DNA of 60,120 nucleotides from an uncultured Kiritimatiellota bacterium (GTDB lineage: Bacteria; Verrucomicrobiota; Kiritimatiellia; RFP12; UBA1067), in the NCBI GenBank assembly GCA_934667425.1, contig CAKULV010000015.1:1-60120 (forward strand). The letters run 5' to 3'. The notes below the pieces were generated by a model, which worked only from the letters and a program-made list of their open reading frames with translations, made no database searches and was not told the origin of the DNA. The translations under genes were made by a program, and so were the position numbers. Positions 32,060-41,050 of the stretch are shown here, one piece after another. The first letter of the stretch is position 1, and each line of letters begins with the position of its first letter.

Positions 32060-32237
32060 CATACCGCATCCTGTCGCCGAAAATAACGTCTGCAAACGGT
32101 TCGATTCCGATTCGCGATTTTCGATTTGCAAGCGTTTCGGACCGCCATTAAGCCCAAGCGTCGCAGTTGAGGCCGCCTGATGGCGAAAGAAGCGTCGTTC
32201 GTGCCATGCATGCCCATGCCGCATCCGGCCTATCGCG

Positions 32238-33353
32238 TCAGGTCTCGCCGGGGATGAACGCCATGTTGAGGCGCGGCGGCGGCACGTCTTTCCCGTCAAG
32301 GATCGCGAGGACGTAGCCGCCGATCAGCCGGGCGTTCCCGACGGGGTCGTACTCAAGCCGCGTCAGCGGCTTGAACCAGACGGGTCCGAGCCCCCTGTTC
32401 GCGAGCGTGGCGACGCGCATCTCCTCGGGGACGCGGATCCCGGTCGCCGCCAGCGCGATCAGCCCGCCGGACGCCAGGTAGTCGTCATAGAAGAACAGGG
32501 CGTCCGGCGGGTCTGCGCGGTTCCCGGCGACGCCGAAGAACTTCGCGATGGCGTGGAGCCCGGCCTGCTGGATTCCCTGCAGGTAGTGCCGGCTTTTCGG
32601 ACAATGGACGACCAGATGGCGAAACGTCATGCCGACCTTCACGAACGCGCCCAGGAGCGTGCGCGGCATCACGTGCTCGAAGTCGACGACCAGGACCTTC
32701 CGCACCTTGCCTTCCCGCCAGAAGGATGCGAGCCGGTCAAAGCAGTCCTGCGAGTCGAGCTCGAGGTTGATCGTGGCGAGGGCGTTTGGGAACGTCCGCC
32801 CGGAACCGCCTTCGTAGACGTACCGCACGCGGGCCTTGTCGAGCTCGGCGGCTATCTCCCGCGATTCGGTGAAGCAGATGGCGAAGTCGAGGCCCAGCGC
32901 CAGCTGCCGCCGAAGCGAGTCGAGGCCGAGGCCGCCGGAACGCCCGTCTGCCCGGGGCGTCGGAACGTGGACAAGCTCCCATCCGGCTTCCCCGAGCTGT
33001 TCCTGCAGGACGAAGGCATGGACGTTCTCGTAGTAGGACTCGCGCTGTCCGTCGGTGATGAAGGCGACGCGTCCGCGCGTTCGGGTCACGCGCTTCGGCG
33101 CGACGACGGCGCCGACCCGGCGCTTGAGGATGACGGTCCCTTCGTCCGCCAGCAGGCGCAGGGCCGAGCGCGGCACGTAGCCGCCCGTGCCGAGGAGTTC
33201 CCTGAAGCGGGCGGCGGACGGCAGCGTGTCGCCTGGCTTCCAGTGCCCGCTCGCTATGGCCGAGCGGATGCCGTCGGCCATCTGGCGCGTCAATTCGCCG
33301 CCGGCCGAAAGGGCGAACGGGAGGGCTCCCGCTGTTGAAGAGGATGAAGGCAT
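32238..33353 (-). CDS. GntR-HTH / LacI-type ligand-domain transcription regulator
   Basis: 371 residues. A winged-helix GntR domain at about 18-85 (LTRQMADGIRSAIASGHWKPGDTLPS, then RSALRLLADEGTV) is joined to a LacI/periplasmic-binding-like sensor (about 95-365, with RVAFITDG, DALFFYDDYLASGGLIAL and the closing YDPVGNARLIGGYVLAIL). This is the AraR-type architecture used for sugar-responsive control. It is divergent from the exported glycan operon at 33.5-39.7 kb, which is its likely target. The ATG lies six bases after TATACT, so its mRNA is probably leaderless. Confidence 0.88.
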   Translation of the reverse strand: MPSSSSTAGALPFALSAGGELTRQMADGIRSAIASGHWKPGDTLPSAARFRELLGTGGYVPRSALRLLADEGTVILKRRVGAVVAPKRVTRTRGRVAFITDGQRESYYENVHAFVLQEQLGEAGWELVHVPTPRADGRSGGLGLDSLRRQLALGLDFAICFTESREIAAELDKARVRYVYEGGSGRTFPNALATINLELDSQDCFDRLASFWREGKVRKVLVVDFEHVMPRTLLGAFVKVGMTFRHLVVHCPKSRHYLQGIQQAGLHAIAKFFGVAGNRADPPDALFFYDDYLASGGLIALAATGIRVPEEMRVATLANRGLGPVWFKPLTRLEYDPVGNARLIGGYVLAILDGKDVPPPRLNMAFIPGET

Positions 33354-33359
33354 GAAGGG

Positions 33360-33368
33360 AGTATATCA
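33360..33368 (-). promoter_or_regulatory. Extended -10 promoter of the GntR/LacI regulator
   Basis: TGA plus TATACT (33360-33365), then CCCTTC, then ATG at 33353. Confidence 0.6.
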
Positions 33369-33426
33369 TTTTTGCAGGTGATATTGTAGGTTCAACCAGA
33401 ACACTCTTTGTTTTCGCGATAAGGTT

Positions 33427-33435
33427 TGCTACAAT
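33427..33435 (+). promoter_or_regulatory. Promoter of the exported glycan operon
   Basis: TGC plus TACAAT (33430-33435); the 26-nt leader contains CAGGAGA. A GTTC-AACCA-GAAC inverted repeat about 40 bp upstream (near 33390-33402) is a candidate operator for the divergent regulator. Confidence 0.5.
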
Positions 33436-33467
33436 GACGCCATCTGTAAGCAGCAGGAGAACGCAAG

Positions 33468-34163
33468 ATGAAAAACTGCTCTGAAAAAGGTATTCGGGCC
33501 GTGCTGACAGTCGCGGCGCTCGCCTCTCTGCTACGGGCGGATGCCGGCTCGTCGGCGACGGCCTTCACTTTGCGGGAGCCGCACGGCCGCGTCTGGCAGA
33601 CGTGCCTCAAGCCGTCCGAACCGCTGAAATGGCCGTGGATCGAGGGATCGACGGCGGCCCGGCTGACGGTCGCCTCGCTGTGCGAGGGAAAGACGGCCGT
33701 GCATGACATCGTGCGCGAGGGGAACGCCCTGTACGGCGCGCAGGCGCTGCCGGAGCAGCCTAGCGGCTCCGAGCGCCTGTACGACCTGACTCTCGCCTAC
33801 ATGGCGGAAGCGTCCGTGATCAGGACGGAAACGGCGCGCGTCGCGGTCGTTCCGGGCGTGGACGGCGGGGCGTCCACGCTGCGCAGGCTCCGCGGCGTGC
33901 ACTGGACGAAGGTCGACACGGCGCACCCGGCGTTCGCCTATGACGCGGACTGGGCGGAGGGCGAGGCATCGACCGTCTCGCTGCGGCAGTCGGTCGGCGG
34001 CGCGGCGGCGACGACGTGCGAGCTGGACGGCACGGGCGGCTACGCCGTTGCCGACGCGACGGGCGACTCGACGACGGCGCTCGCGCTCCTCTATGACGGC
34101 GTTGAGGCATTTACGGGGGCCTGCCTGCGCACCGGGCAGGGATTCCTCCTCATTCTTCGGTAA
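33468..34163 (+). CDS. Exported protein of unknown function
   Basis: 231 residues with an N-terminal signal-like segment (AVLTVAALASLLRADA). The rest is mostly predicted beta structure: WQTCLKPSEPLKWPWIEGSTAARLTV near residue 42, SERLYDLTLAY in the middle, and a C-terminal GYAVADATGDSTTALALLYDG. I do not recognise a domain. The first gene of the operon, it lies 22 bp before the SUMF1-like protein; its WPW segment resembles RQRWPWSGKV in that protein, so the two may share an accessory beta domain. Confidence 0.65.
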   Translation: MKNCSEKGIRAVLTVAALASLLRADAGSSATAFTLREPHGRVWQTCLKPSEPLKWPWIEGSTAARLTVASLCEGKTAVHDIVREGNALYGAQALPEQPSGSERLYDLTLAYMAEASVIRTETARVAVVPGVDGGASTLRRLRGVHWTKVDTAHPAFAYDADWAEGEASTVSLRQSVGGAAATTCELDGTGGYAVADATGDSTTALALLYDGVEAFTGACLRTGQGFLLILR

Positions 34164-34185
34164 CCTGAAATAAAGGAACACGACA

Positions 34186-35451
34186 ATGAAAACAACAAAA
34201 CTCGCAGTTGCCGCATTCCTGCTTTTCGTCGGCGAGGCCTTCGCGGCGTCGGCGGTCTCGGACGTCATCGCGCGCCAGCGCTGGCCGTGGAGCGGCAAGG
34301 TCGACATCGACTACACGGTGACGGGCGACACGACGGACGTCGACTTCACGGCGACCTGGGACGGGCAGCCGACGCCGGTGCTGCTTGGGACGGCGTTCCG
34401 GGTCGAGGCCGGGCAGCACCGCTTCGAGTTCGACCCTGCGGCCGCAGGGCTCGCGGACAGGACGACGACGGGCTTTGCCGTGACGGCGCAAGTCGCCGGC
34501 TTCGACGCCCACAGGTATCTTGTCCTTGACCTCGTCAACGGCGGCTACTCCTATCTGTCCGAGCCGCCGGCTGGCGGGTGGACGGACGAGCACAAGTCGA
34601 CGAAGATGGTCTTCGCGCGCATCCCGGCGGGGACGGCGACGCTGGGCCATCCCAAGGAGATGCTGGAGCACCTGTGGCCCGGCCTCGACAGCCACTACTG
34701 CACGATACAGGCCGAGCGGACCGTCACCTACACGGAAGACTTCTACATGGGCGTCCACAAGTTCACCCAGGCCCAGTACGGGCAGCTGGTGAACGGGACG
34801 CCCGGCGGGTCGCATGCGGCAAAGACCGTTTCCTACTACGCCTTGCGCGGTGCGACCAATGCCAACGAGCAGGCCAATGTCGACTGGCCCGCCACCGGAT
34901 ACAAGGTCGCGCCGGATTCCATCGTCGCCTTGCTCCGGGCGAAGGCGAACGGCGCGCTGGTCATCGACCTTGGCGAAGAGGAGCAGTGGGAATATGCCGC
35001 CCGCTGCCATACGACGACCTACTGGCCCAACGGCGGCGCGGTCACGGACAGCCTGTCGACGCTCACGAACGTCGTTTCCGAGATCGCAAGCTGGTACCAC
35101 GACCCGAATCCCGGCGTCCCGAAAATCCCGAACCCGTGGGGGCTGCACGATGTCGTCGGCGGCGGCTCCGAATGGACGCTGACATGCGCTCCCCAGAAGA
35201 ACAGCACGGGCCCTCTTCCGCGTTACGGGCGATCGGGCGGGACGAATTCGGTCGGGCCGCTGCACACGGGGAACTATAACGACTATGACGCCCGGCGCGT
35301 TATCAGAAGCGGCAGCGGCAACTATGCGAGCGCGACGCTGTTCACGCTGAGCATCTGCACGCGGCAGATCGTGATCCCCGCCAGCACGTCGACCGCGACA
35401 ACGCGCTTCTGCATCCACCTGAAGCCGCTGGACTTCAACGAGCACAATTAG
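34186..35451 (+). CDS. Exported SUMF1/FGE-like domain protein
   Basis: 421 residues, signal peptide MKTTKLAVAAFLLFVGEAFA. An N-terminal beta domain (25-130) precedes a SUMF1 fold: MVFARIPAGTATLGHP near 141, FYMGVHKFTQAQYGQL, EEEQWEYAARC near 265, NPWGLHDVVGGGSEWTL, RVIRSGSGNY and TTRFCIHLKP. Formylglycine-generating enzymes need two active-site cysteines in the RxGGS...C...C segment; here only one (SICTRQ) can be aligned. No sulfatase is present in the window. A structural or binding role is therefore more likely than sulfatase maturation. Confidence 0.8.
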   Translation: MKTTKLAVAAFLLFVGEAFAASAVSDVIARQRWPWSGKVDIDYTVTGDTTDVDFTATWDGQPTPVLLGTAFRVEAGQHRFEFDPAAAGLADRTTTGFAVTAQVAGFDAHRYLVLDLVNGGYSYLSEPPAGGWTDEHKSTKMVFARIPAGTATLGHPKEMLEHLWPGLDSHYCTIQAERTVTYTEDFYMGVHKFTQAQYGQLVNGTPGGSHAAKTVSYYALRGATNANEQANVDWPATGYKVAPDSIVALLRAKANGALVIDLGEEEQWEYAARCHTTTYWPNGGAVTDSLSTLTNVVSEIASWYHDPNPGVPKIPNPWGLHDVVGGGSEWTLTCAPQKNSTGPLPRYGRSGGTNSVGPLHTGNYNDYDARRVIRSGSGNYASATLFTLSICTRQIVIPASTSTATTRFCIHLKPLDFNEHN

Positions 35452-35460
35452 GAGAATGCC

Positions 35461-38247
35461 ATGACTATGATGGAGAAGGGTATCATGAAGCCGCTTGTCG
35501 CCTCCTTCGCGTGCGCCGTCGCCGCCGCGTCGCCTGCGGACGTCGTCCTTGACGCGGCGTCCGAGATCGTCCTCGCGGCGGACGCGCCGTCGGCGACGCG
35601 CCTCGCGGCGGAGGAGCTGGGGTTCTTCCTGAAGGGCGTGTTCGGGCGGGCCCTCCCCGTAGTCACGGCGCGGACGCCGGGGAAGACGGCGATCCTCCTC
35701 GGCGGCCCGGTGCCGGACGGCCTCGGCACGGATGCCGCGCGGATCGAGGCGAAGGACGGCGCCGTGCGGATCGCCGGCGTGGACGACGACCCGCCCGACG
35801 TCGCCAAGACGGCGTTCCTGGCAGACGAGGCGCCGTGGCAGACGTGCTTCAGGCGCGGGACGCTCTTTGGCGTGTACGATTTCCTGGAGCGCCACGCCGG
35901 CGTGCGGATGTATTTCCCCGGCGAGCTCGGGACGGTCGTCCCCAAGGCGGAGAGGCTCGTGGTCCCGGAGGGGATCCGCGTGGCGAAGCCCGTCTTCACC
36001 GTGCGCCGCTACGGCTTTGCCGACGGCAAGATGCCGCCCGAGGTCCTCGCGGCGGTGGCGGACGTCGCGACGAAAGACCGGCACAACACGCCGGAGATGG
36101 CGGCGCGGCGCCTCCACTGGCATCGCCTGCGCATGGAGACGCGGCATGTGCCGTGCTGCCATGGCGCGCGCTGGCACCATCTCCTGGAGCGCTTCCGCGA
36201 GACGCATCCGGAATTCTTCATGCTCGCCCCGAAAGGCGACGGCACGGGCTATTTCCGCGACACGACGATGCCGCAGGGGACGCGGCGGCACGTCGGGCAC
36301 CTTTGCCACACGTCCGCCGTCTGGGAGGAGATCTACCGGGACGCGCGCGCCTACTTCGCGGGCGAAAGCGCCGCCTCGCGCGGCATCCCCGGCGGACGCT
36401 GGGGCCTCAACACGTCCGGCAACTGGTTCGACCTCATGCCGCAGGACGGCATGAGCCCCGGCCGCCGCTGCCGGTGCGAGAGCTGCGCCCGGTACTTCGG
36501 CTCCTCCCGGCACTGCCGCGAAGACCTCCACTTCGCGAGCGAGCTCATCTGGAAGCGGACGTGCGAGGTCGCGCGGCGCCTGAAGGACGAGGGCTTCGCG
36601 AACGCGCGCGTCACGCAGATGGCGTACCAGCCGTACGGGCGCGTCCCGACGTTTGACATCCCGGACAACGTCGACGTGATGGTCGCGCGCCGGGGGCCCT
36701 GGGGCGAGGTCGACCGGGCGCTCCAGGACCGCGAGAACGCCGAGGTGAAGGCGTGGGCCGACAAGCTCGGCCGCAAGGTCTGGCTATGGAACTACCCGGA
36801 CAAGGTCGCCTGCTGGAACCTGCTCATGCCGGACGTGCCGCAGCTCGCGCCGCGCGCGTGGGCGTCGTACTATACGTCCGTCCGCCCCTGGGCGTTCGGC
36901 GCGTTCGCCGAGTCCGAGTCCGACCGCTGGCTCTACAACTACCTCAACTACTACGTCTTCTCCCGCGTCTGCTGGGACGCCGACGCCGACGTGGAGGCGA
37001 TCCTCGCGGAGCATCACCGGCTGATGTTCGGCGCGGCGGCGCCGGAGATGGCGGCGTTCTTCGACCTTCTTGAGAAGAAGTGGACGCATGAGGTCGCCGG
37101 TCGGCCGGTCGACTCTCCGCTCGGCCCGGGCGTCGTCGAGGCGCCGACGCAGGAAGAGCTGGAGACGAAGGTCTATTCGCCGGAGGTGATCCACACGCTT
37201 GACGCGGCGCTGGCGTCCGCCGCGGCCAAGCTGGCGAAGGGCTCGCTGGAGGCGCGCCGCGTCTCGCTCTTCCGCCGCGAGTTCCTCGAGCCTCTCGCCC
37301 GCCGCTACGGCGGAAGCGCCGTGCCGCGCCTGCAGGTGGGGATCCTCTCGGACGTGCACGTCACCGACAGGGCCAGCACGAGGGACTTCCGCCGCGCGCT
37401 GAAGCTCTTTGACGAGCGCCGGGCCGACGCCGTCCTGATGTGCGGCGACATCACCGACCACGGGACGGTCTCGCAGCTCCGGGAGGCCGCCGCCGCCTGG
37501 GACGAGACGTTCCCGGACGGCTGCCGCACGGACGGCCGCGTGATCGCGCGGCTCTTCCACTACGGCGACCATGACACGCATCTCAACGCCCGCGCCCGCA
37601 AGCGCTTCGTCACGGACGCCGGCCTGGACAGCGAGTTCATCCCGCGTGTCGGGCCGTCGAATGTCTGGGAGGACGTCTGGCGCGAGCGCTACGAGCCGAT
37701 TGGCCTTCGGCAGGTCAAGGGCTATTCCTTCGTCCTCTGCCATCATCGCCGCGGGCCGCAGAAGGTCAACCCCGTCGGCAACAACACGCCGGGGCTGGAG
37801 GAGTTCCTCGCGCGGGCGAAGCTGCCGGCCGACCGGCCGTTCTTCTTCAGCCAGCACCGCATCTTCAGCGGGACGGTCGGCCGGACGAACTGCAACGACC
37901 AGATCGGCTGGGACGACGGGACCTCGACGAGGCTCCTGTCGAGGTTTCCGAACTGCGTGGCGTTCTGCGGGCACGGGCACATCCCGGCGACAAGCGACGC
38001 GTCGCTCTGGCGCGGGGCGTTCACTGCCGTCGCGGTCCCGTCGCTATTCTACTCGATCGAGACCTGGGTGCCGAAGGTGAAGGTCGACAACGACAAGCAC
38101 CAGGCGCTCTTCATGAAGGTCTACGGCGACCGCATCGCCATCGAGCGGCTGGACGTGACGACGGGCGCGCGGCTTGCCGACGACTGGGTGATCCCCCTGC
38201 GCGCAGGCGCGCAGGCGCCGGGACGGACGGCGGAGGCCGCGCGCTGA
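35461..38247 (+). CDS. Exported DUF4838 protein fused to a metallophosphoesterase domain
   Basis: 928 residues; a short signal-like segment (MKPLVASFACAVAAASP) starts at Met9. Residues 25-150 form the alpha-glucuronidase/GH20-type N-terminal beta domain (ATRLAAEELGFFLKGVFG, FGVYDFLERHAGVRMYFPGE). DUF4838 occupies about 170-520, with the Cys-rich CRCESCARYF typical of the family. The C-terminal part (623-905) is a calcineurin-like metallophosphoesterase: DVH near 632, GDITDH near 661, GDHD near 702-705 (usually GNHD), CHH near 759 and GHGH near 836. DUF4838 is found in polysaccharide loci and is expected to be a glycoside hydrolase; the phosphoesterase fusion suggests a phosphorylated glycan. 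It lies nine bases after the preceding stop. Confidence 0.85.
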   Translation: MTMMEKGIMKPLVASFACAVAAASPADVVLDAASEIVLAADAPSATRLAAEELGFFLKGVFGRALPVVTARTPGKTAILLGGPVPDGLGTDAARIEAKDGAVRIAGVDDDPPDVAKTAFLADEAPWQTCFRRGTLFGVYDFLERHAGVRMYFPGELGTVVPKAERLVVPEGIRVAKPVFTVRRYGFADGKMPPEVLAAVADVATKDRHNTPEMAARRLHWHRLRMETRHVPCCHGARWHHLLERFRETHPEFFMLAPKGDGTGYFRDTTMPQGTRRHVGHLCHTSAVWEEIYRDARAYFAGESAASRGIPGGRWGLNTSGNWFDLMPQDGMSPGRRCRCESCARYFGSSRHCREDLHFASELIWKRTCEVARRLKDEGFANARVTQMAYQPYGRVPTFDIPDNVDVMVARRGPWGEVDRALQDRENAEVKAWADKLGRKVWLWNYPDKVACWNLLMPDVPQLAPRAWASYYTSVRPWAFGAFAESESDRWLYNYLNYYVFSRVCWDADADVEAILAEHHRLMFGAAAPEMAAFFDLLEKKWTHEVAGRPVDSPLGPGVVEAPTQEELETKVYSPEVIHTLDAALASAAAKLAKGSLEARRVSLFRREFLEPLARRYGGSAVPRLQVGILSDVHVTDRASTRDFRRALKLFDERRADAVLMCGDITDHGTVSQLREAAAAWDETFPDGCRTDGRVIARLFHYGDHDTHLNARARKRFVTDAGLDSEFIPRVGPSNVWEDVWRERYEPIGLRQVKGYSFVLCHHRRGPQKVNPVGNNTPGLEEFLARAKLPADRPFFFSQHRIFSGTVGRTNCNDQIGWDDGTSTRLLSRFPNCVAFCGHGHIPATSDASLWRGAFTAVAVPSLFYSIETWVPKVKVDNDKHQALFMKVYGDRIAIERLDVTTGARLADDWVIPLRAGAQAPGRTAEAAR

Positions 38248-38274
38248 TTCCATGGACAGACAGGGAGACGGCAG

Positions 38275-39696
38275 ATGGACTTGAAGGTCTTGGTGTCCGC
38301 CCTTGCGGCGGCAGCGGCGGTCACGGGCGGGCTTGCGGGCGACCTGCTCTTCGACGGGACGCACGGGTACAGGCCCGAGAGCTACATCGCGCCCAAGGAG
38401 CCGGAGGTGCGCAAGCACCTGGAGTGGTTCAGGGACCAGAAGCTCGCGCTCATGGTCCATTTCGGACTCTATTCTCAGCTCGGCATCCACGAGTCGTGGC
38501 CGCTGGTGGACGCCGAGGCCTCCTGGTCGCGGCTGCTGGTGGACTGGGCGGACGGCGACGACTTCAAGCGCCAGTACCGGGCGCTGAACGCCTCGTTCAA
38601 CCCCGTCCGCCTCCAGCCGAAGGCCTGGGCGGATCTCGCCGCGCGCAACGGCTTCAGGTACCTCGTCTTCACGGCGAAGCACCACGACGGCTTCTGCCTG
38701 TATGACTCGCGGCACACGGACTACAAGGTGACGGCGCCGGAGTGCCCGTTCTCGCGGAACGCGAACGCGGACATCGTGCGCGCGGTCTTCGACGCATTCC
38801 GCGCGCGCGGCCTCGGCATCTCGCTTTACTTCTCGAAGCCGGACTGGCACCATCCCGACTACTGGGACAACGGCGGCGTCGGCTGGCGGACGACGCGCTG
38901 GCCGTCGTATGACGTGAAGGCGGACCCGGCGCGCTGGGCGCGCTTCGTCGCCTTCACGCGCAGCCAGATCCTTGAGCTTGTGCGGGGCTACGGCAAGATC
39001 GACGTCCTGTGGCTGGACGGCGGACAGGTCCAGCGGCGGAGCGGGCTCGACATCGGCATCGAGGAGATCGTCGCCGAGGCGCGCAAGGTCCAGCCGTGGC
39101 TCATCGCGGCGGACCGCACGGCCGGCGGCACGTGCGAGAACGTGATCACGCCCGAGCAGCAGGTCCCGCCGGAGCCGCTTGACGTGCCGTGGGAGAGCTG
39201 CATCACGATGGGCACGGGCTTTTCGTACCGCTATGACGACACGTACAAGTCGCCGCGCGAGCTCATCCACCTGCTGGTCAACGTCGTCGCCAGGGGCGGC
39301 AACCTGGCGCTCAACGTGGCGCCGGGGCCGGACGGCCGCCTGCCGCGCCCGGCCGTCGAGCGGATGGACGCGATGGGCGCGTGGCTCAAGAAGAACGGCG
39401 AGGCCATCTACGGGACGCGCGTCGCGCGGCCCTCCAGCGTGGAGGGGTTCGGCGGGACGACGGCGTTCACGGGGAAGAAGGGCGTCACGTATGCCATCCG
39501 CCTCTGGAAGGAAGGGCAGTTCGGCGTCCGCCGGCTCGTCCTGCCGGCCGAGGCGCCCGATGGCGTGCGCAAGGTCGTCCATCTCGCGAGCGGCCGGCCG
39601 GTCCCGTTTCGCGTGGCGGAAAAGGCCCTGGCGGTCGAGCTGCCGGACGGCGTCGCGTCCGACGCCTTTGCCGACGCCTTCCGCCTTGAGCGGTAG
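38275..39696 (+). CDS. Exported alpha-L-fucosidase, GH29
   Basis: 473 residues with a signal peptide ending near VTGGLAG. GH29 signatures are FRDQKLALMVHFGLYSQLG, FTAKHHDGFCLYDSRHTDY, GLGISLYFSKPDWH and DVLWLDGG, in which Asp248 is the predicted nucleophile. The later block LLVNVVARGGNLALNVAP is typical, and a C-terminal beta domain ends the protein. It releases fucose from the periplasm or surface. As the last gene of the operon it is followed by a terminator. Acid/base identity is not readable here, as it varies in GH29. Confidence 0.94.
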   Translation: MDLKVLVSALAAAAAVTGGLAGDLLFDGTHGYRPESYIAPKEPEVRKHLEWFRDQKLALMVHFGLYSQLGIHESWPLVDAEASWSRLLVDWADGDDFKRQYRALNASFNPVRLQPKAWADLAARNGFRYLVFTAKHHDGFCLYDSRHTDYKVTAPECPFSRNANADIVRAVFDAFRARGLGISLYFSKPDWHHPDYWDNGGVGWRTTRWPSYDVKADPARWARFVAFTRSQILELVRGYGKIDVLWLDGGQVQRRSGLDIGIEEIVAEARKVQPWLIAADRTAGGTCENVITPEQQVPPEPLDVPWESCITMGTGFSYRYDDTYKSPRELIHLLVNVVARGGNLALNVAPGPDGRLPRPAVERMDAMGAWLKKNGEAIYGTRVARPSSVEGFGGTTAFTGKKGVTYAIRLWKEGQFGVRRLVLPAEAPDGVRKVVHLASGRPVPFRVAEKALAVELPDGVASDAFADAFRLER

Positions 39697-39740
39697 GCGC
39701 GCGCCCGTACCAGGCGGAAACGGACGGGCGGCGCGTTTTA
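39695..39740 (+). terminator. Terminator of the glycan operon
   Basis: GC-rich stem GCGCGCCCGT/ACGGGCGGCGC (one bulge) followed by TTTTAT, just past the GH29 stop and facing gntP. Confidence 0.6.
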
Positions 39741-39787
39741 TCCATCTGCCGAATCCAGGACAATGTTCAAGTCACCGGATGCAAACA

Positions 39788-41050
39788 CTATGACTTGAGC
39801 ATATACACAAGCACCGACACTCCTGTTGTCGTGGCGCCGACAAGCGTGCCGTACGGGAACAGCTTGAGCCTTTCCTTCACGCTCATGCCAACGGCCCCGG
39901 CCGTCGCGTGGAAGAAGCTGCCGTGGGGAAGCGCATCGAATATCGTGCCGCCGGCATGCAGCATCGCCGCTGCGGAAAGCGCAGGCACTCCCGCCTGGAC
40001 AAGCACGCCCGAGAAAGTCTGCGCGGCGATCGTGACCCCGGCAGTGGTGGATGCCGTCGCTCCGGACAGCAACACGCTGGACAGCGGCGCAAGCGCAAAG
40101 GCCGGAAGGTGGCAGGTGTTGAGCAGCGATATCATGTCGGCATTCAGCCCCGAACCCTTGATGATTCCGGCGACCATGCCTGTGCCGACGAGAAGTATCG
40201 AGACCCCCGCCACCTTCGACAGGCCATATTCGCATATGCCCGCCACGCTGCGCCAATGCCCGCAGGCCAGCATCGACACGATGCCGCCCGCCGGCAGGGC
40301 CACGAGGGGATCCACGGCAAAGCCGCATGCCGGACGGAGCGCGAGCAGCGCTACCACGGTGATCGGCCCCATGGCTGCCGCGCCAAGGGACGGAAGCCGA
40401 ATGCCGGCGCCGACTGATTCCGCCGAAGCGACCGCGTCCACGCCGCCCACGCCATTCCGCCTTGCGACGAACGTGGACAGCGCAACCGTCATCGCAAGGG
40501 CGCATGCCGCCGGCACCAGGTTCGCCGCCATTACGGACGTAATGTCAAGCCCGAACGCATCCGCAGCGGCAATGGTATTCGGATTGGGAGAGATGACGTT
40601 GCCGGCCTTTCCTCCGCCGACCATGGCGATAAGCAGGGCCGACGCGGGCAGCCCTGCGCGACGCCCAACCGCGAGCGCGACGGGGGCGACGGTTATGACG
40701 GCTATGTCAACAAATACTCCGACGGCCGTTACGATCAACGTGGCAATGGCAACCGCCGCCAGCGCGAAGCGTGTCCCGAGCGCCTTCACTATCGCGTCCG
40801 CGATCCGCTCCGCGCTGCCCGTCTTGACCAAGGCGCCAGCCAACACGCCGGACGTCAAGATGCGCAGAATGCTCGGCACCATGGACTGTGCGCCGGAGAT
40901 CATCGCCGCAACGGTGTCGGCGAGGCCGCCGCCGCCGAGCAAGCCGCCGAGCAGCGCCCCTATCGCCAGCGCATATACCGGCGTGGACCTTCTCACGATC
41001 AGCAATATTGCGACAGCGAGTCCTGTCAGTGCGCCCCAAGTCGAAAACAT
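39788..41050 (-). CDS. GntP-family sugar-acid permease
   Basis: 420 residues with 11-12 hydrophobic helices. GntP features include GSAERIADAIVKALG, GKAGNVISPNPNT, a SGATASTTAGVTIAA-type loop and HGSFFHATAGAVG. Members are proton symporters for gluconate, glycerate or related acids. The start overlaps the glycerate kinase gene by 25 bases, tying the two functionally: uptake of glycerate (or a precursor acid) followed by phosphorylation is the natural reading. It is the last gene of the six-gene chain from larB. Confidence 0.9.
   Translation of the reverse strand: MFSTWGALTGLAVAILLIVRRSTPVYALAIGALLGGLLGGGGLADTVAAMISGAQSMVPSILRILTSGVLAGALVKTGSAERIADAIVKALGTRFALAAVAIATLIVTAVGVFVDIAVITVAPVALAVGRRAGLPASALLIAMVGGGKAGNVISPNPNTIAAADAFGLDITSVMAANLVPAACALAMTVALSTFVARRNGVGGVDAVASAESVGAGIRLPSLGAAAMGPITVVALLALRPACGFAVDPLVALPAGGIVSMLACGHWRSVAGICEYGLSKVAGVSILLVGTGMVAGIIKGSGLNADMISLLNTCHLPAFALAPLSSVLLSGATASTTAGVTIAAQTFSGVLVQAGVPALSAAAMLHAGGTIFDALPHGSFFHATAGAVGMSVKERLKLFPYGTLVGATTTGVSVLVYMLKS

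Noticed and set aside
34186..35451. Formylglycine-generating enzyme for sulfatases
   Set aside because: Only one of the two expected active-site cysteines can be aligned and no sulfatase is present, so it is called SUMF1-like only.
34150..36531. A 793-codon open frame on the minus strand across the SUMF1-like and DUF4838 genes
   Set aside because: It is antisense to genes with signal peptides and conserved motifs; its translation is Arg/Ala/Asp low-complexity sequence typical of GC-rich shadow frames.
38044..39582. A 512-codon minus-strand open frame opposite GH29
   Set aside because: Antisense shadow; GH29 on the plus strand has a signal peptide and catalytic motifs.
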